Positions 1 through 7,253 of a stretch of 10,442 nucleotides of DNA are shown here, one piece after another. The translations under genes were made by a program, and so were the position numbers. Within the stretch, counting starts at the first letter, position 1. The number at the start of each line of letters is the position of its first letter. Source of the DNA: Bacillota bacterium. GTDB taxonomy: Bacteria > Bacillota > Clostridia > Lachnospirales > Lachnospiraceae. The notes beneath the pieces are model-generated. The model worked only from the letters and a program-made list of their open reading frames with translations. It did no database searches and had not been told where the DNA came from. Location: positions 1 through 10,442 of the forward strand of contig JAGFXQ010000102.1 of the NCBI GenBank assembly GCA_017861355.1, written 5' to 3'.

Positions 1-34
1 CAGATTAGCGATGCTTCGGCAAATGGAGATTGAT

Positions 35-622
35 ATGAGACGTTGTAATGAATCAAAACAACAATATTTCTTCCGACAATTGATCAAGGGAATTATAATA
101 TGTATTTCTATATTTATCATCGGTAATTTTCTTTATATGAATTCCTCTCTTTTTTTTCGAACGAACAATTTACTTCATAGACGTACGCTTCTCACCATGC
201 ATTTGAACCGCACTGATTTATATCTGAAGAAGGGTGAGGAGTCTCATGTGTATGTAGTTGCTTTAAATAAAAGAGTTTCTTTTACGTCGACGAACTTTCG
301 AGTTGCAGGAGTTAATTTTAATGGAAGAATTTTTGGCTATCAGACCGGTCAGGCTTTTATCCTTGCAAAAGTGGATGATCGGATTCTAAAATGCAGAGTC
401 CATGTCCTTGATATCAGCAAGAAGTCAGTAACAATTAGGAAAGGAAAAGCAACCCGACTCCATATCTATGGCTCGAATGCCTTTGTCAAGTGGAAGAGCT
501 CGAATCCAAAGGTCGCGAGTGTTAATATGTTTGGCCGGATCACAGGGAAAAATAAGGGGAGAGCCACGATATACGCAAATGTAAAGGGAATCTCCTTTGA
601 ATGCAGAGTCTTAGTGAAATAA
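35..622 (+). CDS. Membrane-anchored protein with two BIG2 (bacterial Ig-like) repeats
   Basis: Predicted 195-residue protein of unknown specific function. A short basic N-terminus is followed by one hydrophobic segment at about residues 19-35, without a clear cleavage site, so it is probably anchored in the membrane with its C-terminal part outside. Two Ig-like repeats of the BIG2 type follow, roughly residues 54-125 and 127-195. The second carries the family signature WKSSNPKVASVN followed by GRITGKNKGRATI. Both repeats contain a GRI(F/T)G turn and end in a CRV strand, suggesting duplication. BIG2 domains are known from surface and adhesion proteins; no catalytic domain is seen. I chose ATG 35 because GGAG lies six bases upstream; ATGs at 11 and 23 lack this. 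The frame is open to the window edge, so a longer upstream start cannot be excluded. The gene precedes dacF by 86 bases. Confidence 0.75.
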   Translation: MRRCNESKQQYFFRQLIKGIIICISIFIIGNFLYMNSSLFFRTNNLLHRRTLLTMHLNRTDLYLKKGEESHVYVVALNKRVSFTSTNFRVAGVNFNGRIFGYQTGQAFILAKVDDRILKCRVHVLDISKKSVTIRKGKATRLHIYGSNAFVKWKSSNPKVASVNMFGRITGKNKGRATIYANVKGISFECRVLVK

Positions 623-708
623 TTAAAAATGAGACAATTTATCATAGGATTGGTCTAAAATGGAAGAGCATGGATTAAAATAGTAATAATACTTTTTTTG
701 GAGAAATT

Positions 709-1938
709 ATGAAGAAAATCAACGCAGTAATCCTCTTAAGCTCCATGCTACTTATTTTATTCTGTTCAAGCTATGCGAATGCGCAGATGAAGTTTACCAC
801 GCCAAAGAAAGAAGGGGATGCTGTTATGGTCTCAGCACAGGTGTCTGCCCAGCTGAACATAGAATCACCTTCAGCAGTATTGATCGAAGGTTCCACAGGA
901 ACGATAATCTACGATAAGAACAAGGATGAACGTGTTAAACCAGCCAGTATCACAAAGATTATGACCTTATTATTAATATTTGAAGCTTTGGATGCGGGTC
1001 AGATATCGTTGACGGATGAGGTTACGGTATCCGAGCATGCAGCCTCTATGGGTGGTTCCCAGGTTTATCTGGAACCCTTCGAGGTCCAGACAGTAGATAC
1101 GATGCTCAAATGCATCAGTATCGCTAGTGCAAACGATGCTTCTGTAGCAATGGCAGAGAAGCTGGCCGGATCTGAAGAGGAATTTGTAATGAGAATGAAT
1201 GCCAGAGCAAAGGAACTTGGCATGAATAATACGAATTTTGTTAATTGCTGCGGACTGGATACCGACAATCATTATTCCTCTGCTTATGATGTTGCTTTGA
1301 TGTCAAGAGAGCTTATCACAAAGCACCCGCAAATCAGCAACTATTCTACTGTATGGATGGATACGATTACTCATACTACACGAAAAGGGACCAGTGAATT
1401 CGGACTTACCAATACCAATAAGATGGTTCGTTTTTATGATGGTATCACAGGACTTAAGACCGGATCCACAAGTCTTGCAAAATATTGTCTCTCTGCTACA
1501 GCAAAGAAAGAAAACATGGACCTGATTGCAGTAATCATGGGAGCACCGGATACAAAAACAAGATTCATGGAGGCTTCTAAGCTGTTGAATTACGGCTATG
1601 CAAATTATAGTATCTATACGGATGATACTGATACCATGGAGCTGGCACCGGTTAAGGTAAGCCGTGGTGTAATAGATCAGGTTTCCGGTAAAGCGGTACA
1701 GGATTTTTCCTATCTATGCTCCAAAGGGAAAAGTTCAGGAGAAATCCGTAAAGAAGTTATCATGAGTGAAAAAGTAGATGCTCCGTTAGCTTCCGATGCG
1801 AAAATCGGAGAAATCATCTATTATTACGGCAATGATAAGATTGGAACGGTTGACATTATTACAGCGGAAGCGGTTGAAAAGGCCGGATTAAAGGATTGCT
1901 TTGTTAAGGTTTTAAAGAATTATTTTGTAGGGAACTAA
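709..1938 (+). CDS. dacF: D-alanyl-D-alanine carboxypeptidase (penicillin-binding protein, DacF/PBP5 type)
   Basis: A low-molecular-weight penicillin-binding protein of 409 residues that removes the terminal D-Ala from peptidoglycan pentapeptides outside the cell, limiting cross-linking. It has a signal peptide (residues 1-25, likely cleavage after ANA). The peptidase S11 motifs are complete: SITK with nucleophile Ser80 and Lys83, SAN at 140-142, and KTG at 250-252. The region after about residue 300 fits the beta-rich PBP5 C-terminal domain. No clear C-terminal amphipathic anchor is obvious. GGAG at 700-703 lies five bases before the ATG. In Firmicutes, DacF-type enzymes are often linked to sporulation or general wall maturation and may lie near scpAB, as here. 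The class assignment is firm. The symbol dacF, rather than dacA or dacB, is inferred from similarity and context. Confidence 0.92.
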   Translation: MKKINAVILLSSMLLILFCSSYANAQMKFTTPKKEGDAVMVSAQVSAQLNIESPSAVLIEGSTGTIIYDKNKDERVKPASITKIMTLLLIFEALDAGQISLTDEVTVSEHAASMGGSQVYLEPFEVQTVDTMLKCISIASANDASVAMAEKLAGSEEEFVMRMNARAKELGMNNTNFVNCCGLDTDNHYSSAYDVALMSRELITKHPQISNYSTVWMDTITHTTRKGTSEFGLTNTNKMVRFYDGITGLKTGSTSLAKYCLSATAKKENMDLIAVIMGAPDTKTRFMEASKLLNYGYANYSIYTDDTDTMELAPVKVSRGVIDQVSGKAVQDFSYLCSKGKSSGEIRKEVIMSEKVDAPLASDAKIGEIIYYYGNDKIGTVDIITAEAVEKAGLKDCFVKVLKNYFVGN

Positions 1939-1946
1939 TGTGAATA

Positions 1947-1970
1947 AAGAATTCAGCATGCTGAATTCTT
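1947..1970. repeat. Perfect 24-base palindrome after dacF
   Basis: A perfect self-complementary stretch with no spacer, centred on GCATGC and containing GAATTC on both sides. As RNA it would form a stem of about 10 bp with a CAUG loop. It begins eight bases after the dacF stop. It is not followed by a T-run, so it does not look like a classical terminator. It could protect the 3' end of the dacF mRNA or be a protein-binding palindrome. Confidence 0.7.
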
Positions 1971-1971
1971 G

Positions 1972-2017
1972 GATAATATAATAATGAATTCCATAGGAAA
2001 TTCATTATTATATTATC
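1972..2017. repeat. Long perfect AT-rich inverted repeat (19 bp arms)
   Basis: The arms 1972-1990 and 1999-2017 are perfectly complementary over 19 bp around an eight-base loop, CCATAGGA. It sits one base after the preceding palindrome, giving two consecutive hairpins. There is no U-tract after it. The function is unknown; mRNA 3'-end stabilisation or a small repeat element are both possible. Confidence 0.75.
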
Positions 2018-2124
2018 AGGTATTATCTGAAGAAAAACAGCCATGTCTCGTTAACGTGAGAATAATAAATATATCTGTATAAGACAAGATGAAGCGATAA
2101 ATCGTTTTAAATGTCATGAATAAG

Positions 2125-2161
2125 AAACAGAGATTGTCAGTGCCTTGATAATCTCTGTTTT
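2125..2161 (+). terminator. Probable intrinsic terminator upstream of the metallophosphoesterase operon
   Basis: A stem of about 16 bp pairs 2125-2140 with 2145-2160, including two G-U pairs, and closes on a TGCC loop. The outer 11 bp (AAACAGAGATT with AATCTCTGTTT) are perfect, and the 3' arm ends in TTTT. The short U-run makes it a moderate terminator. It probably ends transcription from dacF and lies just before the next promoter. Confidence 0.6.
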
Positions 2162-2174
2162 CCTATGTAGCTTC

Positions 2175-2208
2175 TTGACACTTGAAACCCGAACTAGTAT
2201 AGTATAAT
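2175..2208 (+). promoter_or_regulatory. Sigma-A-type promoter for the metallophosphoesterase-scpAB operon
   Basis: A consensus -35 TTGACA (2175-2180) lies 17 bases before a TATAGT (2198-2203). An overlapping pair, TTGAAA (2182-2187) and TATAAT (2203-2208) with a 15-base spacer, is an alternative reading. Transcription would start near 2210-2216, leaving a leader of about 60 bases before ATG 2273. Confidence 0.7.
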
Positions 2209-2272
2209 AGGTGCGAGATATTGTCTTGTAGTTCAATTTCTATCCTATATATTGCATTGAAAGGGGTATGGC

Positions 2273-3193
2273 ATGCAAAAAGATACAATCCTTTACGGGG
2301 TTATATTAATCATAATTCTTTGGATTATAATCGAGCAGAAGCTACTTATGATTACAAAGCATACCATGAGTTCAAGTAAGCTTCCTACACAGACAGGAGA
2401 GATTGACTTTGTATTATTGGCAGATTTACATAACCGTACGTTTGGAAGAAATAACAATCGACTAATCAGAAAAATTGATAACCTTTCACCTGACTTTATC
2501 ATTATTGCAGGTGATATGATAAATAAGAAAGATATTTGCTATCCAGGCAGTACCTTTACTTTGATTGAACAACTTGCAAAAAAATATAAGATTTATTATG
2601 CTTATGGTAACCATGAACACCGCCTGGAACGAATCGGCCGGGAAGCTTCCTCGGAATGGACACAAGAAGACAAAAAGTATTATTCTACATGGGTAGAATA
2701 TAAGGACAGATTAAGGAAACAGAAGGTTGAATTCTTGGATAATCAAAGCGCAATGATTTCGCTTCCTTCTTGTAAGCTTAAAATAACCGGAGTCACCCTG
2801 GAGCATGAATATTTTGAATTTAATGCCACCAAGGAGCTGAAGAAAAGTCATTTAGATTCCTTACTAGGGGAAAGCTCGAAGGATTATTTTCAATTATTGA
2901 TTGCACATAACCCGATGTATTTTAAAGCCTATGCCGAATGGGGCGCAGATTTAACGCTTTCCGGACATTTACACGGAGGTATGATGCGTCTTCCGGGAAT
3001 CGGAGGTGTACTTTCACCGCAGGCGAAATTCTTCCCAAAGTATGATATGGGAAAGCATAATCATAATGAGAAATACCTCGTGGTATCCAGAGGACTTGGT
3101 TCCCATTCGATTATGCCGAGGATATTCAATATTCCGGAGATCATCTATATGAAGCTGCAATATGAGAAATCAGCTTCCGAATCAAATCAATGA
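2273..3193 (+). CDS. Membrane-anchored metallophosphoesterase (YkuE/YaeI-like)
   Basis: A 306-residue member of the calcineurin-like metallophosphoesterase family. One N-terminal hydrophobic segment (about residues 6-20) probably tethers it to the membrane. The dinuclear metal-site motifs are complete and in order: DLH at 51-53, GD at 80-81, GNHE at 112-115, His212 in the AHNP motif, and GHLH at 231-234. This arrangement with an N-terminal anchor resembles the YkuE/YaeI group, some of whose members are reported to act on lipids or lipid-linked substrates. The substrate here cannot be read from sequence. The start is supported by AAGGGG at 2261-2266, seven bases before the ATG. The gene is first in an apparent operon, with its stop 38 bases before scpA, and a strong promoter lies upstream. 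Confidence 0.88.
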   Translation: MQKDTILYGVILIIILWIIIEQKLLMITKHTMSSSKLPTQTGEIDFVLLADLHNRTFGRNNNRLIRKIDNLSPDFIIIAGDMINKKDICYPGSTFTLIEQLAKKYKIYYAYGNHEHRLERIGREASSEWTQEDKKYYSTWVEYKDRLRKQKVEFLDNQSAMISLPSCKLKITGVTLEHEYFEFNATKELKKSHLDSLLGESSKDYFQLLIAHNPMYFKAYAEWGADLTLSGHLHGGMMRLPGIGGVLSPQAKFFPKYDMGKHNHNEKYLVVSRGLGSHSIMPRIFNIPEIIYMKLQYEKSASESNQ

Positions 3194-3231
3194 GATTGCT
3201 CCTGTAAAATCAGGCGAAAGGAAACAATTAT

Positions 3232-4008
3232 ATGAGTATTCCGGTTAAATTAGAGGCATTTGAAGGTCCCTTGGACTTGTTGCTTCATCTGATCGATAAA
3301 AATAAAGTAAATATCTACGACATTCCAATCGTTGTTATCACAGAGCAATACTTAGAATACATCAAACAAATGGATACTAAGAATCTGGAGGTTATGAGTG
3401 AATTTTTGGTGATGGCTGCAACTTTAATTAATATCAAGTCAAAGATGCTGTTACCGGTGGATGAAAATGAAGATGAGGAAGCGGTCGATCCCAGACAGGA
3501 GTTAGTAGCTCGTTTATTGGAATACAAGATGTACAAATACATCTCAGAGGAACTTAAGGATCGGGAAATGGATGCTTCTCGAGTACTATTCAAATCACCT
3601 TCCATTCCGCAGGAGATTGCAGATTATAAGGAAGATATTAACGTGGACGAGCTGTTAAGCGATCTGACCTTATCAAGACTTCATGATATCTTCAAGTCGA
3701 TTGTGAAGAAACAGGTAGATAAGATCGATCCCATCCGAAGTAAATTTGGTAAGATTGAAAGGGAGGAGATTAATCTCTCCGAGAAGTTTGTTCAGATACA
3801 GAATTTTGGATTATTACATAGAAAGTTTTCCTTCCGTAATCTGATGGAAGCTCAAAGTACCAGAATGGAGATTATCGTAACCTTCCTTGGTATCCTAGAG
3901 CTGATCAAGATCGGAAGAATCGAAATCGAGCAAGAATGTCTATTTGATGATATCCTCATTACATATCTTGCGACAGATATCATCACCATGGAGGAGGTAG
4001 GCTTTTAA
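3232..4008 (+). CDS. scpA: Segregation and condensation protein A
   Basis: The kleisin subunit of the bacterial SMC-ScpAB condensin, which bridges the SMC heads and helps organise and segregate the chromosome. The 258-residue length is normal for the family. The N-terminal domain carries the hallmark FEGPLDLLLHLI (residues 10-21), which contacts the SMC neck. The middle is acidic and variable (around residues 80-90). The C-terminal winged-helix region contains the conserved FLGILELIK segment. AAAGGA at 3217-3222 lies nine bases before the ATG. The stop codon overlaps the scpB start by one base (TAATG), the usual translationally coupled scpAB arrangement. Confidence 0.96.
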   Translation: MSIPVKLEAFEGPLDLLLHLIDKNKVNIYDIPIVVITEQYLEYIKQMDTKNLEVMSEFLVMAATLINIKSKMLLPVDENEDEEAVDPRQELVARLLEYKMYKYISEELKDREMDASRVLFKSPSIPQEIADYKEDINVDELLSDLTLSRLHDIFKSIVKKQVDKIDPIRSKFGKIEREEINLSEKFVQIQNFGLLHRKFSFRNLMEAQSTRMEIIVTFLGILELIKIGRIEIEQECLFDDILITYLATDIITMEEVGF

Positions 4009-4577
4009 TGGAGCTGAAAGTAATTGAAGCACAGATTGAAGCGATTTTATTTACGATAGGGGAAGCAGTTGAGGTGGATCGCATCGCAGGTGCCTTAGAC
4101 CATGATGTTGAGACGATACGCAAGATCGTAAGGAATATGATGGATCAGTATGCAAGTGAAGACCGTGGAATACATATCATTGAACTGGACGGGGCTTTTC
4201 AGATGTGTACAAAACCGGAGATGTATGAGACGATCATAAAGATAACCCATGTACCAAAAAAGCATGTTTTAACCGAAGTATTGCTGGAGACCTTATCTAT
4301 CATTGCTTATAAGCAGCCGATCACGAAGCTTCAGATTGAATCAATCCGTGGAGTAAAATCGGATCATGCCGTAAATAAACTGATTGAATATAATTTGATC
4401 TGTGAGATGGGAAGAATGGATGCTCCGGGCAGACCGATCTTATTCGGTACCACGGAAGAATTCCTAAGAAGCTTTGGGCTGCAATCTCTGGAGGCTCTTC
4501 CGGTTATGAATCCGGAGAAGCTGGAAGACTTTAAGCTGGAAGCAGAAGAGGAAGCACAGATGACATTGGATATATAG
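4008..4577 (+). CDS. scpB: Segregation and condensation protein B
   Basis: The dimeric winged-helix subunit that binds ScpA in the SMC-ScpAB complex. The 189 residues match the family's usual size. Two winged-helix domains are expected. The conserved LETLSIIAYKQPIT segment and the GRPILFGTTEEFL motif typical of ScpB are both present, the latter in the second domain. The C-terminal tail is acidic. A strong GGAGGAGGT at 3990-3998 inside scpA precedes the ATG by nine bases, and the one-base overlap with scpA indicates coupled translation. The stop codon abuts a large inverted repeat that may end the transcript. Confidence 0.96.
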   Translation: MELKVIEAQIEAILFTIGEAVEVDRIAGALDHDVETIRKIVRNMMDQYASEDRGIHIIELDGAFQMCTKPEMYETIIKITHVPKKHVLTEVLLETLSIIAYKQPITKLQIESIRGVKSDHAVNKLIEYNLICEMGRMDAPGRPILFGTTEEFLRSFGLQSLEALPVMNPEKLEDFKLEAEEEAQMTLDI

Positions 4578-4740
4578 TTTTTTCGCGAATAAACGGATTA
4601 CAACTCATAGGATATCTGCAAAGTACAGCAGATATCCTATTTCGTCGCGTTACACTTAACAATGAAAAAAGGTACAAGCCTGCAAGCAAGCTTGATGCTT
4701 ACACTTTTTTTCATTGTTAATCCGTTTATTCGCGAAAGAA
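4578..4740. repeat. Nested inverted-repeat element with two internal hairpins
   Basis: The outer arms 4581-4600 and 4718-4737 are perfectly complementary over 20 bp, extendable to 23 bp (4578-4740) with one G-T pair. Inside lies hairpin 1, with 13 bp perfect arms 4607-4619 and 4628-4640 and an eight-base loop. Hairpin 2 follows, with arms 4656-4670 and 4706-4720, perfect over 15 bp; its last three bases are shared with the outer arm. Single-stranded DNA or RNA would fold into a three-way junction. It starts directly after the scpB stop. No flanking target duplication or transposase is seen. A small non-autonomous mobile element (MITE) or a compound 3'-end structure for the scpAB mRNA are both plausible. 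Confidence 0.75.
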
Positions 4741-4783
4741 CAGTAATACTAAACTTCATGTTTAGAAATAGTAAAAATAATGC

Positions 4784-4812
4784 TTGCATATCTGGATACA
4801 TTTTTGTATAAT
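4784..4812 (+). promoter_or_regulatory. Promoter of the polyamine cluster
   Basis: TTGCAT (4784-4789) and a perfect TATAAT (4807-4812) are separated by 17 bases, a close sigma-A match. Transcription would start near 4819, giving a leader of about 150 bases before the speD ATG. It lies outside the upstream palindrome, so the polyamine genes probably have their own promoter. Confidence 0.7.
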
Positions 4813-4969
4813 AGTCCATGCTGTTAATTATTATTTACTGAACGTTTTTGCAATACAATTATTTACATTGTTCATGCCGAGTGAGAACCTTTGATTAAGT
4901 TTTATAATTCCCTACTCAGGATGAAATATTTTAGTGTTTGCTGTAAGATACTATGAAAGAAAGGTTGTG

Positions 4970-5782
4970 ATGTTAGGGTTGGATAAAAAGCTTACGTTAT
5001 ACGGCTTTAACAACCTCACAAAAACACTTAGCTTCAACATTTATGATGTATGCTATGCAAAAGGTGAGAGGGAACAAAAAGACTATATCGCTTATATCGA
5101 TGAACAATACAATTCCGAACGTTTAACTAAAATTTTAGTTGACGTTACTGAGCTGATAGGCGCTCATATTCTGAATATTTCAAAACAGGATTATGATCCG
5201 CAGGGAGCATCGGTTAATATTTTAATTGCTGAGGGTACGGTATCCTCGGAACATATTGATGAATCCTGTAATCAAGGAAGCGGTTTCTTAACAAATCGAG
5301 ATTCGGTACATGCCCATCTTGATAAGAGCCACGTTACTGTTCATACCTTTCCGGAGCATCATCCGGATAATTCGATTTCCACTTTTCGTGTAGATATCGA
5401 TGTATCAACCTGCGGTGAGATATCACCTCTGAACGCATTAGATTATTTGATCGGAAGCTTTGATTCCGATATTATTACTATAGACTACCGTGTCCGTGGT
5501 TTCACCAGAGACCTTCACGGAATGAAGTATTTTATTGACCATGATATAACCTCCATTCAGGACTATATTGATGATCAGACCTTAACCAAATACGATGCGA
5601 TTGATGTCAATGTATATCAGTCCAATATATTCCATACCAAGATGCTAATCAAAGAGATCGAATTACAGAATTATCTCTTTAATAAGGATGTTTATGAACT
5701 GCCTCCAAAGCAGAGACTAGATATTACAAACAGCCTTCGTAAAGAAATGATTGAAATCTTCAGTGGTATGAATATCTATTAG
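4970..5782 (+). CDS. speD: S-adenosylmethionine decarboxylase proenzyme (long, E. coli type)
   Basis: A pyruvoyl enzyme that decarboxylates S-adenosylmethionine to the aminopropyl donor for spermidine synthesis. The proenzyme cleaves itself at the Lys119-Ser120 bond in the LDKSHV motif, turning Ser120 into the pyruvoyl group. Cys148 in [10 protein letters not shown] lies 28 residues later, the same spacing as Ser112 and Cys140 of the E. coli enzyme as I recall it. The downstream block with [19 protein letters not shown] and [13 protein letters not shown] is diagnostic of the long E. coli class, not the short Bacillus class. I chose ATG 4970 because AGAAAGG ends five bases before it, giving 270 residues; a GTG at 4934 would add 12 residues without a good binding site. 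First gene of the cluster, 22 bases before speA. Confidence 0.95.
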   Translation: MLGLDKKLTLYGFNNLTKTLSFNIYDVCYAKGEREQKDYIAYIDEQYNSERLTKILVDVTELIGAHILNISKQDYDPQGASVNILIAEGTVSSEHIDESCNQGSGFLTNRDSVHAHLDKSHVTVHTFPEHHPDNSISTFRVDIDVSTCGEISPLNALDYLIGSFDSDIITIDYRVRGFTRDLHGMKYFIDHDITSIQDYIDDQTLTKYDAIDVNVYQSNIFHTKMLIKEIELQNYLFNKDVYELPPKQRLDITNSLRKEMIEIFSGMNIY

Positions 5783-5804
5783 AACAGAATAGGTGGAGGA
5801 GAAC

Positions 5805-7253
5805 ATGAATTATACACAACATAATTCACCCATTCACGAAGCGTTATTAAAGCATAAAAAAAACCGTGTTGTACCTTTTGATGTGCCGGGACATAAAGGC
5901 GGAAGAGGCACCCCTGAGCTTACCGAATTTCTAGGAATCGATTGCTTGAAGGTGGACGTAAATTCCATGAAGCCACTCGACAATTTGATTCATCCGGTAT
6001 CGGTTATTAAAGCTGCTGAGGAACTGGCCGCTGAGGCGTTTGGTGCAGATGCAGCTTTTTTTATGGTTAACGGGACAACAGCTGCGGTACAGGCAATGAT
6101 TATGTCTACCTGCAAGGCAGGAGATGAGATTATCATGCCCCGCAATGTTCATCGTAGTTCCATCAATGCGCTTGTTGTATGCGGTGCCATCCCGGTCTAT
6201 GTGAATCCGGGTGTAAATCATCAGTTAGGAATTCCGCTTGGAATGTCCGTAGAGGATATCAAAAAGGCAATCATTGAACATCCCAAGGCAAAAGCAATCC
6301 TCGTGAACAATCCGACTTATTACGGAATTTGTTCTAATTTGAAGGAGCTTGTTACTCTTGCCCACGCCTATAATATCAAGGTATTAGTAGATGAAGCCCA
6401 TGGAGCACATTTTTATTTTGGAGAAGGACTTCCAATGAGTGCCATGGCTGCCGGTGCTGATATGTCTGCAGTAAGTATGCATAAAACCGGAGGCTCTTTA
6501 ACACAGAGCTCTTTTCTTATTTGTAAAAATGATATTGACCCGGGGTATGTCAGACAAATCATCAACCTGACCCAGACGACCAGTGGTTCCTATCTGCTCA
6601 TGTCTTCCCTGGACTTAGCCAGAAAGAATATGGTGTTGAACGGGAAGGAAATTGTCGCTAAGACACTCGAACTTGCAGAGTATGCCAGAAATGAGATTAA
6701 TAAAACCGGAGGCTATTACGCTTTCTCCAAAGAGCTGATCAATGGTGATACCGTCTATGATTTCGATCGTACGAAGCTCTCGGTTCATACGGGAGAGATT
6801 GGTCTTGCCGGGGTTGAGGTATATGACCTACTTCGAGATGAATATGATATTCAGATCGAATTCGGTGATATCGGCAATATTCTCGCAGTAATTACCGCCG
6901 GAGACCGTGCCTTCGAGATCGAACGGCTGGTGTCAGCCTTATCCGAGATTAAGCGCATCTATAGTAAAGATAAAGTTGGTATGTTGAATCATGAATATAT
7001 CGATCCTGATGTTGCGTTAACACCTCAGAAAGCATTCTATAGTGATAAGAAATCCGTTCTGTTAAAAGACGGAATAGGACATATTGCAGGAGAATTTGTT
7101 ATGTGCTATCCTCCTGGTATTCCAATCTTAGCTCCAGGGGAACGTATCACGAAGGATATTATTGATTATATTATCTATGCGAAGGAGAAGGGCAGTTCGC
7201 TGACCGGACCTCAGGATATGAAGGTTGAGCATATCAATATTGTTGACTTTTAA
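5805..7253 (+). CDS. speA: Arginine decarboxylase, PLP-dependent Orn/Lys/Arg decarboxylase family
   Basis: Most likely converts arginine to agmatine, the first step of the SpeA-SpeB route to putrescine. The 482-residue protein is a fold-type I (aspartate aminotransferase-like) decarboxylase of the short Bacillus SpeA type without the large N-terminal wing domain. Visible features are PGHKGG (28-33), the cofactor-binding DEAHGAH with Asp196 and His199, and the Schiff-base Lys227 in SMHKTGGSLTQSS. The C-terminal domain contains the EFVMCYPPGIPI segment. Members of this family can use lysine or ornithine instead. Arginine is preferred because an agmatinase gene sits in the same cluster. ATG 5805 follows GGAGGAG (5795-5801); an in-frame GTG at 5793 overlaps that site and is unlikely to be the start. 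Confidence 0.9.
   Translation: MNYTQHNSPIHEALLKHKKNRVVPFDVPGHKGGRGTPELTEFLGIDCLKVDVNSMKPLDNLIHPVSVIKAAEELAAEAFGADAAFFMVNGTTAAVQAMIMSTCKAGDEIIMPRNVHRSSINALVVCGAIPVYVNPGVNHQLGIPLGMSVEDIKKAIIEHPKAKAILVNNPTYYGICSNLKELVTLAHAYNIKVLVDEAHGAHFYFGEGLPMSAMAAGADMSAVSMHKTGGSLTQSSFLICKNDIDPGYVRQIINLTQTTSGSYLLMSSLDLARKNMVLNGKEIVAKTLELAEYARNEINKTGGYYAFSKELINGDTVYDFDRTKLSVHTGEIGLAGVEVYDLLRDEYDIQIEFGDIGNILAVITAGDRAFEIERLVSALSEIKRIYSKDKVGMLNHEYIDPDVALTPQKAFYSDKKSVLLKDGIGHIAGEFVMCYPPGIPILAPGERITKDIIDYIIYAKEKGSSLTGPQDMKVEHINIVDF

Larger units (their letters stand above)
1939..2272. other. Intergenic region with hairpins, terminator and promoter; no gene seen
   Basis: These 334 bases between dacF and the metallophosphoesterase gene hold no convincing ORF or recognised RNA family. 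They contain two adjacent perfect hairpins (1947-2017), a terminator-like hairpin (2125-2161) and a strong promoter (2175-2208), listed separately. The stretch 2018-2124 is AT-rich with only small palindromes, such as CGTTAACG near 2050, and I can assign nothing to it. Confidence 0.6.
4578..4969. other. Intergenic region scpB-speD: nested palindrome, promoter, leader
   Basis: These 392 bases hold no convincing gene. The left 163 bases are the nested inverted repeat (4578-4740), then an AT-rich spacer, a promoter (4784-4812) and a leader of about 150 bases before speD. A reverse-strand ORF across 4637-4819 lies largely inside the palindrome and has no supporting features. Confidence 0.6.

Noticed and set aside
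973..1272. Reverse-strand ORFs of 99 and 67 residues within dacF
   Set aside because: Shadows of the carboxypeptidase gene; the forward frame carries all catalytic motifs.
4637..4819. Reverse-strand ORF of 60 residues
   Set aside because: It lies mostly within the nested palindrome and the speD promoter region, with no recognisable domain; an accidental open frame is more likely.
4874..4894. Six-codon upstream ORF (MPSENL) in the speD leader, reminiscent of the mammalian AdoMet decarboxylase uORF
   Set aside because: No ribosome binding site precedes it, and a six-codon frame is easily found by chance; the resemblance to a eukaryotic control element is not evidence.
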